Shown: positions 7,968 through 16,250 of the stretch, one piece after another
Layout of the letters: each line of letters opens with the position of its first letter
Position numbering within the stretch: position 1 is the stretch's first letter
From: a virus
Strand: one strand, 5' to 3'
Length of the DNA stretch: 61,083 bases
IMG/VR virus record: IMGVR_UViG_3300043640_000419
Span: 1 to 61,083 of that record
Position numbers and translations under genes: made by a program
The notes under the pieces: model-generated
The model's database searches: none
Told to the model about the DNA's origin: nothing
The model's input: only the letters and a program-made list of their open reading frames with translations

Positions 7968-8303
7968 TCAGCTTCGGCGCTGGTGGAGGTCCGCCACGTC
8001 GCGGCCGTGCTGCTCAGGGTCGACCGCGCCCGCGGACGCTGTTACGAGGCCCGCCACATATGCCATGCCGCCTTTGGCGAGCAGTTCGGGATCCTGCTCG
8101 ATGTGCGTTTTCAGCGTGATCGGCGTCGCGGCTCGCCCACCGTCTATCGTTCGCGCCACGGCTTCGAACAACCGCCGGTGGATTGGGTCGGCGAAGTGTT
8201 CGGCTTTCAGGAATCCGGCGACTCGGTGATAGGCGCCGTTGCCGGCCAGGATCGATCCGAGCAGAGACTGCTCGGCCTCGATGTTGTGCGGACCCTCGAG
8301 CAT
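7968..8303 (-). pseudogene. DnaB N-terminal domain, frameshifted at its 3' end
   Basis: 111 residues matching the N-terminal domain of replicative helicase DnaB (NIEAEQSLLGSILAGNGAYH, FADPIHRRLFEA). It is very close to the start of the intact DnaB at 48636-50045. The frame stops right after DLHQRRS, but in the next frame LIEVAGAAM reads straight into the ATPase start at 7947. Ancestrally this was probably one DnaB-N plus AAA ATPase protein, or two tightly overlapping genes, now separated by a one-base loss. Confidence 0.7.
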
Positions 8304-8320
8304 GACGCTGGGGCCCGACG

Positions 8321-8596
8321 TCAGATGAAGCCTTCAGCGCGCGCCGCGTCGATCGCCTTGGCGATGGCGGCTTGCAGCTCGGGAAGCTTCTCGACCCGGA
8401 ACGCAATGCCGGATTTGCCCGGCCGCATCTCGTCACTGCCGTCGACCTTGTAGAACACCCTGATGCTGACGAGCTTGTGGCCCTTGAATTCGGTCAACTG
8501 AAACCGCAGCACCTCGCGTGTGTTCTTCGGGACGTCGCAGATCCAACGATCGTGCGTGGCACCTTGCGGCGCCGAGGCGCCTTCTGTATTTGGCAT
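8321..8596 (-). CDS. PC4-family ssDNA-binding transcriptional coactivator-like protein
   Basis: 91 residues from the ATG at 8596. An upstream in-frame start adds 41 residues of non-protein-like sequence. The core REVLRFQLTEFKGHKLVSIR followed by VFYKVDGSDEMRPGKSGIAFRV matches the PC4/p15 domain, which binds single-stranded DNA as a dimer. In bacteria and phages such proteins are thought to help replication, recombination or transcription. It sits upstream of the DnaB-N fragment in the remnant replication cluster. Confidence 0.75.
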   Translation of the reverse strand: MPNTEGASAPQGATHDRWICDVPKNTREVLRFQLTEFKGHKLVSIRVFYKVDGSDEMRPGKSGIAFRVEKLPELQAAIAKAIDAARAEGFI

Positions 8597-8675
8597 TGGA
8601 TCAACCTTTGATTTCTCGGCCGGTCCGCGGGTGGCTCTGCGGCCGGCCGTATTTCGTTGGGGGAAACGAAAGCGA

Positions 8676-8879
8676 CTAGGCGGCGGCCTGCTGCTCAGCC
8701 AGCGAGGCAAGGAACTCACGCGGCGGCGTCGTGATGATCCGCATGCCGCCCAGCTTCACGCTGGCGATCTTCTTTTCCTTGATCAGCTCGTAAGCGAAGC
8801 TCTTCCCGCAATCGACCTCGGCGCACCACTTGGGAACGCGCCATCCGGCTTGGTTCCGATTGACCTGTACGTCACGCAT
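8676..8879 (-). CDS. AlpA/excisionase-like helix-turn-helix protein
   Basis: 67 residues. WCAEVDCGKSFAYELIKEKK is a winged-helix/MerR-like recognition segment followed by the strand IASVKLGGMRIITTP, the pattern of phage excisionases and AlpA regulators. It lies on the same strand as the decayed integrase upstream and the replication scrap downstream. A role in excision or in control of the replication genes is likely but not shown. Confidence 0.65.
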   Translation of the reverse strand: MRDVQVNRNQAGWRVPKWCAEVDCGKSFAYELIKEKKIASVKLGGMRIITTPPREFLASLAEQQAAA

Positions 8880-9003
8880 CGTTTGCTCCCGCAGTTGCTC
8901 GCAACGAACCGCAATCGTTCGTTGCAGACCGCAGAAGAAATGAATAAAAAATCGGCACGAAGCGGAAATGCACGAAGTGCGTCCGATGCCGATGGCAAGG
9001 CCC

Positions 9004-9495
9004 TTATTTTGACATTGCGATATTCAGCACATTTAATTCGACACCGTGCCGACTATTTCTGTCCCGAATTTCGAGAGCCCTTCCGTCTTCCGCGCTTGGC
9101 CTTGAGGGCATTCGCAACTCGATGAATATCCGTCGAGCGACGCGCTCCTGAAGCGACGGAAACTCATCCCGAAGAGCGCGGACCATGACCGGGCCGGTCC
9201 GACGCTCCTTCGTTTTCATGCGCCGAGCCATTTCCGCGGGCAACCATGCCTCTGCTGCCGCTTTGACGGTCATGCTAGCGGAGTCCAGCCGCCCGGCCTC
9301 GGCCGAGCTAGCCAACCATCGATTCCATTCAGCGCGGCGCAGACACAGCGGGGCGCCTTCGAAGCGCCTCTTGTCCTCACCAGACAGCGACAGGCCCGTC
9401 GATCTGGCCATGAAAATCGCGACGTCGGCATCGTTCGATGCGTAGCAGTGCGCCGGCACTTCGAACTCTTGAAATGCGTCACCGACCATGAACAC
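9004..9495 (-). CDS. Hypothetical protein, probably frameshifted at its 5' end
   Basis: 163 residues with protein-like composition (DAFQEFEVPAHCYASNDADV, then a basic helical C-terminus). In the same frame ARELVAVF precedes the start. In the neighbouring frame a convincing N-terminus (MITVLPTAWLTTVDAQDEFS, start at 9650) leads up to that point. A single frameshift near 9530 would join them into a protein of about 215 residues adjacent to the integrase gene. Function not recognised. Confidence 0.45.
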   Translation of the reverse strand: MFMVGDAFQEFEVPAHCYASNDADVAIFMARSTGLSLSGEDKRRFEGAPLCLRRAEWNRWLASSAEAGRLDSASMTVKAAAEAWLPAEMARRMKTKERRTGPVMVRALRDEFPSLQERVARRIFIELRMPSRPSAEDGRALEIRDRNSRHGVELNVLNIAMSK

Positions 9496-9646
9496 GGCGA
9501 CGAGCTCACGAGCGACAAGCGCGGCCCGATCTCCGGCACCACTGCGGCGGCCTTGTCGGCGTCGGATCCCTGCAGTTCAGGGTGGATCGCGGAAAATTCG
9601 TCTTGGGCGTCGACCGTCGTCAGCCAGGCCGTGGGGAGAACGGTGA

Positions 9647-10880
9647 TCATGCGCCGCGCCCCGCCTCAATCGCCACGACCTCGGCGGCGCACCCTTCGAT
9701 GAAGTTCGCCCACGCCGTCATCATCTCGCGGCGCTTCTCGAACATCGTGCCGCGCTGGTAGGCGGCGACGGTCTTATCGCCGATGGTGTGCGCCAGCGCC
9801 GCCTCGGCGATCTCGTGCGCGAAGCCGGTCTTATCGGCCACCCACGTCCGAAAGGTCGCCCGGAACCCGTGCGGCGTGACGTCGACCTTCATCCGTCGCA
9901 ACGTCATCTTCATCACCATGCGCGACAGCGGAGCGCCTTCGTGCTGGCCGGGAAACACGAAGTCGTCGATGCGCACAGCAGCAAGCTTGCGCAGGAGCGC
10001 GACCGCCGGGTCAGACAGCGGCGGCGCCGGCCTTCATTCGATCGGGCGGCACCGTCCAGACGCGCACATCATTATCGATCTCCGGCCAGCGCGCGCCCAA
10101 GACCTCGCCGGTTCGACATGCGGTGAGGATGGTGAACTCGAGCGCTCGCGCGCCCATGCCATCCTGCATTTGCAATTTGGGCCAGAACGCGGGCAGCTCG
10201 GCATAGGGCAGGCTCTTGTGATGAACGACGCGCCGCACCTTTCCCGCTGCCGGCAGGATCTTCGACAGAACGCCTTTCCAGCGAGCCGGATTGTCGCCCT
10301 CGCGCGCGCCGCGCGCGGCGGCATAGTCGAGGATGGCCTCGATGCGGCCGCGCACCCTGCTTGCCGTCTCGGTCTTGGTCGACCAGATCGGCGACAGCAC
10401 CTAGAGCACGAGACCGGTGTCGACGCTGCCGACCGCAAGGCTGCCGATCTCTGGATAGACATACGTATCGAGGGTGACGCTCCATTGGCTGGCGTGCTTC
10501 GCGTTGCGCCATCCGCTCCGCATCGATTCGATATAGGCCTCGGCGGCCTGCTGGAACGTCATCGCCTTCGCTGCGGCGAGTACCGACTCGGCGCGCCACG
10601 CCGTCCGGTGTTCGATCGGATCGACCCCGTCCCGCACCAGCGTCTTTGCCTGAGCCGCGAACTGGCGAGCCGCAGCCAGGGAAACCGCGCTCGACGTGCC
10701 GGCGGCCGGGCCCAGGCCCATGTCGCGGCGCCGGCCGTTGAGCTGGAAGCGGAATGTCCAGCTCTTGCTTCCGGCCGCCGTGACCTGCAGGTAGAGCCCG
10801 TCGCCGTCGGCATGAAGGCCGGGCCGCTTCTCGGTTTGAACCTGTCTGGAATTCAGCGCAGACGCCACCCGCTTGGACAT
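9647..10880 (-). pseudogene. int: IntA/P4-type tyrosine integrase, inactivated
   Basis: The N-terminal DUF4102 arm domain (PGLHADGDGLYLQVTAAGSK) and core-binding domain read to VDTGLVL, then TAG at 10401-10403, then the same frame continues VLSPIWSTKTETASRVRGR. An amber change of a former CAG fits. The catalytic part reads to DRMKAG and then shifts frame near 10015, where the expected REHRVP-type residues are missing. It resumes as LSDPAVALLRKLAAVRIDD and HGFRATFRTWVAD. Catalytic Arg, HxxR and Tyr segments are present but split. With two lesions this integrase is dead. Confidence 0.85.
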
Positions 10881-11079
10881 TCGACCCTCTTCGCGTGATG
10901 GGTCGGTGGCGAGCCACTCGGCCAGTCTGGTGGTCTTGGCTCGCCGCACCCACCACTTCACCCATCATCAGGCGCTGGATTGTGGCGGTCAAGGGTGGAT
11001 GGTGGCGGATGGCTTAGGCGGTTTTTGGGCCGTTTATCTGCGTTCTGTGGACGATCATGGAACGCTGCGGACAGTAAAC

Positions 11080-11114
11080 TGGCGGAGCGGGTGAGATTCG
11101 AACTCTTGGTACGC
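11080..11114 (-). other. 3' fragment of a tRNA-Ser-like gene, probable attachment site
   Basis: On the minus strand GAGTTCGAATCTC (T-arm) is followed by ACCCGCTCCGCCA, a Ser-type acceptor end with CCA. No matching 5' acceptor (GGAGCGG) or anticodon arm lies upstream. It sits about 200 bp before the decayed IntA-type integrase, with the tRNA 3' end facing the gene, which is the usual arrangement of an att site for this integrase class. Confidence 0.5.
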
Positions 11115-11940
11115 CTGTAGGCAGAACGGCTCTTTTTGATCATTCCAAACAAACATTATCGCACCTCTCCAAGGGACTCCGCGCCTCCCCCGCTCGGCCC
11201 GTGGGCGCAGTTCTGAAGAGCGACGAATGGCCTTACAGCCTCCCCCTATCACGCTGGAAAGCATCGCACTCGTGAGCGATGAGACAGTGATCTGGGCGCG
11301 CTCGTTCTGCAAGACGTCCCGGACGAAGGTCGACATGGCACATGCTTGAGGCTCGTTGCCAAGAAGAGGAATGGAGCGGATTTGGATCCGTATACCAACG
11401 TCGAGGTAGCGGCAGGGGTCACCCCGCTAGCGAACAGCGGAACGATCACTTCGTCCGAAAATTTGTGACGACCCGGCTACATGGCAAGGTCATCTGAAAC
11501 TGTCGCCAACGAGTGCATCAGTGTTGGCCGACAACTTGGAACAGGGCGCTCTGACGCTGGGTGAGTTCGACCGGGATGATGTCGAGAGCGATCATCCTGC
11601 CGGCCTTGCCGCCTTTGCGGGCTCATACGGCAGCGATCTCGCGGGGCCGGGTCGTATGCGAAGCGGCGACGGCGTCGAACGCGTTTTATGCCGCTGCAAA
11701 TTCACGCTCCCGACGCTCCCCTTCGTCCGCAACAGTGCTTTCGGTCCGTCCGAATTGCACTCTACGGCACGTCGGAGCTTGCGGTCGTGTTTAAGAGCCT
11801 TTTGCTCGGCACTGTTGGCGGTGTAGATCGACGTATTCGAGGCAAAGGGCTACGTATCAATGGCGTCGAAACAAGCCGAACCGCCGCCTGCATGCCCAAT
11901 GCCGCCTTCTCGGAAGCGCGCGTCAACACCAGGTTGCAAC
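11115..11940. other. About 0.8 kb with no recognisable gene
   Basis: Short frames exist on both strands (for example from 11521 rightward and 11449 leftward), but their composition is not protein-like and no start has a good ribosome-binding site. I see no repeat or RNA gene. It may be degraded mobile DNA between two integrase modules. Confidence 0.3.
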
Positions 11941-12222
11941 ATGGAAACATCCACTCGCCCAGACGGTCTTGATCCAATCATGGCAGAAATCATCGAAGCA
12001 CTTGCACGAACAATGGTTAACAATGACAACACCAAGCAGCGTCGGCTCGTCGAGTTCAAGGACGGTTGCCGCTATGGCAAATTCGGAAAAACCAAGGCTT
12101 ATGAGCTTGTCGCCCAACAGCGGATCAAAGCTTTCAAAATGGGAGGCAAAACCATGATCGACCTCGACAGCGTGGACGAATATCACGCCTCGCTGCCCAG
12201 GGTCGAATCCAGAGCCAGCTAG
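11941..12222 (+). CDS. Excisionase-like DNA-binding protein convergent with integrase
   Basis: 93 residues from the ATG at 11941. An in-frame start 27 codons upstream gives Pro/Arg-rich sequence. GCRYGKFGKTKAYELVAQQR, then IKAFKMGGKTMIDLDSVDEY, matches the winged-helix pattern of excisionase/AlpA proteins. Its stop overlaps the stop of the convergent integrase within CTAG. Likely role: recombination directionality factor or regulator for that integrase. Confidence 0.65.
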   Translation: METSTRPDGLDPIMAEIIEALARTMVNNDNTKQRRLVEFKDGCRYGKFGKTKAYELVAQQRIKAFKMGGKTMIDLDSVDEYHASLPRVESRAS

Positions 12223-13514
12223 GCTGCGAACCTACTTAGCAGGACGGAACGCTTCTCGTCGCGCAGGCTATCGAGCCGATCAGCCCAATGCTGCATTAAA
12301 CGCACGCGCTCGGCCCAATAGGCCGCACGGTTATAGATGCCGCGAATCTTGTTCTTGTCGCCCTTTCCAAGCTGGCGTCGCACCACCTCGGCGCCACGCC
12401 GCCGCTTTTTTTCCGCCGTGTCATGGGCAAGTTGGGATTCCACTACATCGCCGTCAAACGCGCCTTCCTCGTTGAGCAAGGTCGACGCGGTCGAGCGGAA
12501 GCCGTGCGCGCAGTGGTCGCCACCGGGACCGGTCGCATAGCCCATGATCCGTAGGGCCTTGTTGAGCGTGTTGTCGGACATAGGCACAGCATCATCGTAT
12601 GAGAATAAGTAGCGGCATTGCCCGGTCAAAGGTCGCAGCTTCGCAAGGATAGCAAGCGCCTGATCGGATAGAGGCACTTCGTGAGCATCGCGCATCTTCA
12701 TCTTCTCGGCGGGGATCAGCCATACCCGGTTCGTCTCGTCGAATTCAGTCCACTCCGCTAGCCGCAGTTCGCCCGGCCGCACCATGGTCAAGGCGATCAG
12801 CTTCAGCGCATAGCGCACAAGCCCGCCGTTCTTGGCGTCGTAAACTTCAATCCGGCGCATCAGGTCGCCGACGTCGTCCGGGTCGGTCAGCGCCGGACGC
12901 GGATTGGACTTGGGTGCCTTGGTAAGCGCGTGCTTCAAATCGCGGGTGGGGTCGCTGCCGCAATACGACGCACCAATACCAAATTGGAAGACCCGCGAGG
13001 CCGTCGAGCGCAGCCGGCCGACGGTGTAATATCGGCCGCGGGCTTCGACGCGTCGCATTGCGGTCAGCAACTCGGGCGGCTCGATCTCGCACAATGGTCG
13101 ATCGCCAAGCTCGCTGTCGAGCTGACCGAGATTCCACCGTTCCCGCTTGATCGTCGCTTTTGCCTTGTTTTCCTTTTCGAGCCTCTTGGTCACCCATTCC
13201 TCGCCGACTGCACGAAAGGTGTGCTTGTGCTTCTCGTCGTCCCTTCGCTTCGCCTCACGCACTGCGGCGGGGTCCTGCCCCTGATCAAGTAATTTCTCGG
13301 CATCGTGGCGCTTCTCGCGCGCGGCCCTCAGGCCCACGCCGGGGAAGGTGCCAAAGGACAGGTTCTTGCGTTTGCCGCCGAAACGATAGCGGTAGAGCCA
13401 CAGCTTGGTCCCGTTGTGCCGCACCACGACGCTAAGGCCTTGGCCGTCGGCAATGGTGTATTCCTTGTCAATCGGCTTGGCATTGCGGATTTTCGTGTCG
13501 CTAAGTTCATCCAT
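12219..13514 (-). CDS. int: IntA/P4-type tyrosine integrase, apparently intact
   Basis: 431 residues from ATG 13514. The frame is open 39 codons further, but upstream sequence is not protein-like. The N-terminal DUF4102 domain has DGQGLSVVVRHNGTKLWLYR and GTFPGVGLRAAREKR; the catalytic domain shows RPGELRLAEW, HGFRSTASTLLNE, a further His in QLAHDTAEKKRR and the nucleophile Tyr in IYNRAAYW. Length is normal for the family. The gene reads away from a tRNA-Phe 3' fragment 200 bp upstream, consistent with integration at tRNA-Phe. Confidence 0.9.
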   Translation of the reverse strand: MDELSDTKIRNAKPIDKEYTIADGQGLSVVVRHNGTKLWLYRYRFGGKRKNLSFGTFPGVGLRAAREKRHDAEKLLDQGQDPAAVREAKRRDDEKHKHTFRAVGEEWVTKRLEKENKAKATIKRERWNLGQLDSELGDRPLCEIEPPELLTAMRRVEARGRYYTVGRLRSTASRVFQFGIGASYCGSDPTRDLKHALTKAPKSNPRPALTDPDDVGDLMRRIEVYDAKNGGLVRYALKLIALTMVRPGELRLAEWTEFDETNRVWLIPAEKMKMRDAHEVPLSDQALAILAKLRPLTGQCRYLFSYDDAVPMSDNTLNKALRIMGYATGPGGDHCAHGFRSTASTLLNEEGAFDGDVVESQLAHDTAEKKRRRGAEVVRRQLGKGDKNKIRGIYNRAAYWAERVRLMQHWADRLDSLRDEKRSVLLSRFAA

Positions 13515-13716
13515 GAGAATGGTCCCTCGTAAACGGCGGACCGCCGGTGTACCCGGCCTTTCAGGTGTACCCACAGTGTACCCAGAATCGCCGGATGCCC
13601 AAGGACGGCCGCGAACCGTGCCGGCCAGCAATATGCGCTGAAATGCCTGATTTTACGAGGGTTCTGAGTAGCCGGCGAACGCGCGCGGACGACAAAGAAC
13701 CAGGCCGGATGGAAAA

Positions 13717-13761
13717 TGGTGCCCAGGGGCGGAGTCGAACCACCGACACTGCGATTTTCAG
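13717..13761 (-). other. 3' fragment of tRNA-Phe, probable attachment site
   Basis: On the minus strand the 45 bases run from the anticodon-loop end (CTGAAAATCGCAG) through the T-arm (GGTTCGACTCC) to CCTGGGCACCA. This matches the 3' half of alphaproteobacterial tRNA-Phe(GAA). The 5' half (expected to begin GCCCAGG) is missing. The 3' end faces the integrase that starts at 13514. This is an att copy left by site-specific integration, not a working tRNA. Confidence 0.8.
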
Positions 13762-13800
13762 GTGGGTCCGCCCGCCAGCAATATCAATCACTTAGCCATT

Positions 13801-13844
13801 GGCCGATCGTCTAAAAGGCCTGTAGATATCGGCCGATTGTCTAA
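13801..13844. repeat. Two direct 14-bp repeats near the att site
   Basis: GGCCGATCGTCTAA (13801-13814) and GGCCGATTGTCTAA (13831-13844) are one mismatch apart with a 30-bp period, about 40 bp outside the tRNA-Phe fragment. They could be integrase arm or excisionase sites of a neighbouring element. The stretch 13762-13916 holds no gene. Confidence 0.45.
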
Positions 13845-13916
13845 GCCGTTGGCCGGCGCGGCCGCTCGTCCATCCCGGCGCATTCGGGCCGAAGAGCTGC
13901 GCGCGCCCTCATTCGT

Positions 13917-14258
13917 CTACCGGAGCACGAAGCTGATGGGAGCCAGGCACCAAACCGGCTCGGCGACGGTCTCCCACTGCGCGCCGCGAGCGGCCTGGAG
14001 CGCAGCGTTATCGAGATCAACCCATCCAGAGGACCGCTGAATGCGAACCTCACGGGCTTTCCCGTCGACTCCGACCAGTACGCGCACCACAACGAGACCC
14101 TCCACGTGCTGCTGCCGCATGGTCTCGGGGTAGACGGGCTTAGGCCCTCGCACGTAGCGGGGAGGCCCGACGAAGGTATCGTCGTTCACCGCTTGCGCCA
14201 TCGGACTGAGCGTAAGCGCCACCAGAAGCACGTTTAGTCGAAGGCGGTGTTTTTTCAC
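13917..14258 (-). CDS. Short secreted TonB C-terminal-domain protein
   Basis: 113 residues with a signal peptide (MKKHRLRLNVLLVALTLSPM, cleavage near AQA). A TonB_C domain follows: KPVYPETMRQQHVEGLVVVR, then VGVDGKAREVRIQRSSGW and LDNAALQAARGAQW. It lacks the usual membrane anchor and Pro-rich spacer of energy transducers, so it is a free periplasmic TonB_C domain. Such small proteins are frequent in Proteobacteria; energy transduction is not expected from this architecture. Looks like host sequence between mobile segments. Confidence 0.75.
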   Translation of the reverse strand: MKKHRLRLNVLLVALTLSPMAQAVNDDTFVGPPRYVRGPKPVYPETMRQQHVEGLVVVRVLVGVDGKAREVRIQRSSGWVDLDNAALQAARGAQWETVAEPVWCLAPISFVLR

Positions 14259-14735
14259 GGCTCTCAGGCTGCCTCCTACCGGTTGACCCGACTAGCGTAG
14301 GTAAACAGCGGCTGCTCGCCAAGGGCGAAAGCTTGCGCGTGCACTCCACGGAAGGTGGTGGCATAGTCGGAAGAACAACAACCGGAGGAAGCGGTGGCAA
14401 GATGGATCTAATCTGCCGGCCGGGACCGTGATCCACGGAGCATTACGCCGCCAAGGCCCCAAACCCGCCCCGTACAGCGCCTCGGCCCGCAGCCGCCCCG
14501 ATGTGCCGCCGACCAGGCGCTCGCCACGTGCCGCCCAGCCCTGCCGCGCGGTCAGCCCTTCCGCCGCGACCTCTTCGGCTTCCACGCCAGCAGGTCCATT
14601 GTCTCGTCGCACCGCTCCCGGTTCCGGCGGTTGGCGGCGTAGATCTCCGGTATTAGGTAGCAACCACACCTGCCGAGGTTTGGCGCCTAATGCCTCCGAA
14701 CGGAGGCAGTCGTGAAACCGGCTATTATTATTCTT
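14259..14735. other. Gap with gene scraps
   Basis: No complete gene. On the minus strand a frame reads YLIPEIYAANRRNRERCDET and ends near 14560 without an ATG. The next frame then carries TARQGWAARGERLVGGTSGR and EALYGAGLG, resembling the ALYGA peptides near 4 kb. The left copy of a 30-bp inverted repeat lies at 14641-14670. I take these as remnants. Confidence 0.3.
14641..14670 (-). repeat. Left copy of 30-bp inverted repeat
   Basis: The reverse complement of 14641-14670 matches 16251-16280 at 29 of 30 positions (GGTGTGGTTGCTACC, TAATACCG, one mismatch, AGATCT). The pair faces inward around 1.6 kb holding the two-TM protein gene and two small genes. Confidence 0.7.
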
Positions 14736-15719
14736 TTAGGTAGCAGTGTTTTGGGCGCCCACTGGCATGATCGGGATTGCTTCTCCCATCCGCCCCTCGG
14801 GGTCCGACGCCATCCCGCCTTGGTGTTCGGCCAACATGCAGACTTCGGTCAGGCGCCGATCTGGCCGATAGATGTCTCTGTATCTCATAAGGAGATACAC
14901 GAAGACGACGAATTTTCCACTGCGGAAGTCAGCGGTTTCCTGGTCGTTCAGACACAAATTGGGAGAGAAGAACCGTATACCGTGGCCGACCGTCCCTGTT
15001 TTGGCAATCTCTGCCGTAGGTATCGGCGGCACATCGAAGACGGGCGCGGGGCTGCCCTTGGGAAGAATGCGATAGGAGAGATGTGCATTCACATCCAGGG
15101 CCGGCGTTTGGCCAACGTTCATCCACTCGAACCTAAACGCGAGACCATCTCTGACTGGAAGGTCGCCGATCGAACCGTTGAAGGGTCCCGTGTGGCACCG
15201 GGCGTGGAAAAGCCAGGCGCGGTTGACTTGCAGAGCTGCTTCGGCGGCATCGGCGGCCTTAATGGCAGCAGCGGTGGATTTCTCAGCAATGCGCGCCGCG
15301 TCAGCGGCGGCCCAAGCGGCCCAAGCGGTGGCGAACAGGGTGAGGAAAAGAAATGCGGCCCCTACGACGGAAGCGCGTGTCTGGAGATCCGAGTACCAGA
15401 GGGCATACTGAGTCGCATTGGCGGAGCGCATGGCTTGGTCGAGATCGCGGTAGCCCTTGCGCTGGGCTACGGCTTTGTCCTCGCAATCGTCTATCTTGTA
15501 AGGGGTCGCCCCCGATAGTTCGCGCTTCGCGAGTATAGACGCGCACTCGGGGTCCAGCCCCGCAAAGTATGCGTCAAACGCCTCTAGTGATTGGAGGGCG
15601 GGCTTGGGCGGCATGGTGAGCCAAAGACCAACCCCGACTACAGCCGCGAGCAAAATCGCGACGGCAAGCCCTATGGCTCGCTGAGCCGCAGTGTTGTGCA
15701 GCCAATTGCCGATAGACAT
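14736..15719 (-). CDS. Two-TM membrane protein of unknown function
   Basis: 327 residues. TM1 lies at about residues 15-35 (AIGLAVAILLAAVVGVGLWL) and TM2 at about 115-137 (SVVGAAFLFLTLFATAWAAW). TM2 leads into an Ala-rich helical segment (ADAARIAEKSTAAAIKAADA), then a C-terminal domain of beta-type sequence with LSYRILP and FVVFVYLLMRYRDIYR. This TM-Ala-helix-soluble domain arrangement resembles widespread uncharacterised Rhizobiales proteins. It lies alone inside a 30-bp inverted repeat. Start taken at the first ATG. Confidence 0.65.
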   Translation of the reverse strand: MSIGNWLHNTAAQRAIGLAVAILLAAVVGVGLWLTMPPKPALQSLEAFDAYFAGLDPECASILAKRELSGATPYKIDDCEDKAVAQRKGYRDLDQAMRSANATQYALWYSDLQTRASVVGAAFLFLTLFATAWAAWAAADAARIAEKSTAAAIKAADAAEAALQVNRAWLFHARCHTGPFNGSIGDLPVRDGLAFRFEWMNVGQTPALDVNAHLSYRILPKGSPAPVFDVPPIPTAEIAKTGTVGHGIRFFSPNLCLNDQETADFRSGKFVVFVYLLMRYRDIYRPDRRLTEVCMLAEHQGGMASDPEGRMGEAIPIMPVGAQNTAT

Positions 15720-15723
15720 TGGA

Positions 15724-15912
15724 TCAAGAACGCCGCTGTGAATCCGCCACGGCTGATCTTGTTCGCAATGTTGCGCTCTGTCTCGGGGATTCCCATGTGC
15801 CAGCCCGCTTGTATTGCGATTCGATGTTGTTCCCTTCGGTACATTCGCTGTTGTCGTGGTGCACGTTGGGGGTGTTCTGCTTCACTGAATGAAACGCGGC
15901 TACTCTCGGCAT
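15724..15912 (-). CDS. Small conserved protein with AAFHSVK motif, possibly frameshifted
   Basis: 62 residues from ATG 15912. MPRVAAFHSVKQNTPNVHHD followed by NSECTEGNNIE is characteristic of a short conserved family of unknown function, which usually ends soon after with a GTGG...C..C zinc-like motif. Here the end reads GTWESPRQSATLRTR without cysteines, so the 3' part may be frameshifted or replaced. It ends four bases before the start of the two-TM gene on the same strand. Confidence 0.5.
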   Translation of the reverse strand: MPRVAAFHSVKQNTPNVHHDNSECTEGNNIESQYKRAGTWESPRQSATLRTRSAVADSQRRS

Positions 15913-16128
15913 GCGCCCTCCTTTTGGTTGTGGGCGCATCCACTCTACAGGCTCCGTCTGTGGAGAGTCTGCTACCATGAGTAGCGAAAAACAGTCAGCA
16001 TTCTTGTCCTATTTGCGAACGACAACTAGAACCTTGACGTAATTCTCGCCCGGCCCGAGCATCAGTGTGTTGCGAAGCAAAGATGCGGGAGAGCGACAGC
16101 TACCATCAACCCTTGTGAAAGGACTGCC

Positions 16129-16203
16129 TTGATCTCCTTGGAGTTCAAGCATGGCCGGCTGGTGATTCGGTTCACCATCTGGTTCCTGCCCTTCATGTCG
16201 TAA
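16129..16203 (+). CDS. Possible 24-residue amphipathic peptide
   Basis: A TTG start with AAAGGA five bases upstream begins a frame reading ISLEFKHGRLVIRFTIWFLP and then FMS. A basic/hydrophobic pattern is followed immediately by a strong rightward terminator at 16206-16245. The terminator and ribosome-binding site support it; length and start codon argue caution. Confidence 0.3.
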   Translation: MISLEFKHGRLVIRFTIWFLPFMS

Positions 16204-16205
16204 CA

Positions 16206-16245
16206 GGGGGCGGGGCTGTCGGAAGGCGGCCCCGCCTTCTTCTTG
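16206..16245 (+). terminator. Rho-independent terminator, rightward
   Basis: GGCGGGGC and GCCCCGCC arms are separated by a 12-base loop (TGTCGGAAGGCG) and followed by TTCTTCTT. It would end transcription of the short rightward peptide gene at 16129. Confidence 0.55.
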
Positions 16246-16250
16246 GGCTA

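Noticed and set aside
11080-11160. Complete tRNA-Ser gene
   Set aside because: The T-arm and acceptor end fit, but no matching 5' acceptor, D-arm or anticodon arm is found upstream.
13717-13761. Complete tRNA-Phe gene
   Set aside because: Only the 3' half from the anticodon loop onward is present; the acceptor and D-arm strand are missing.
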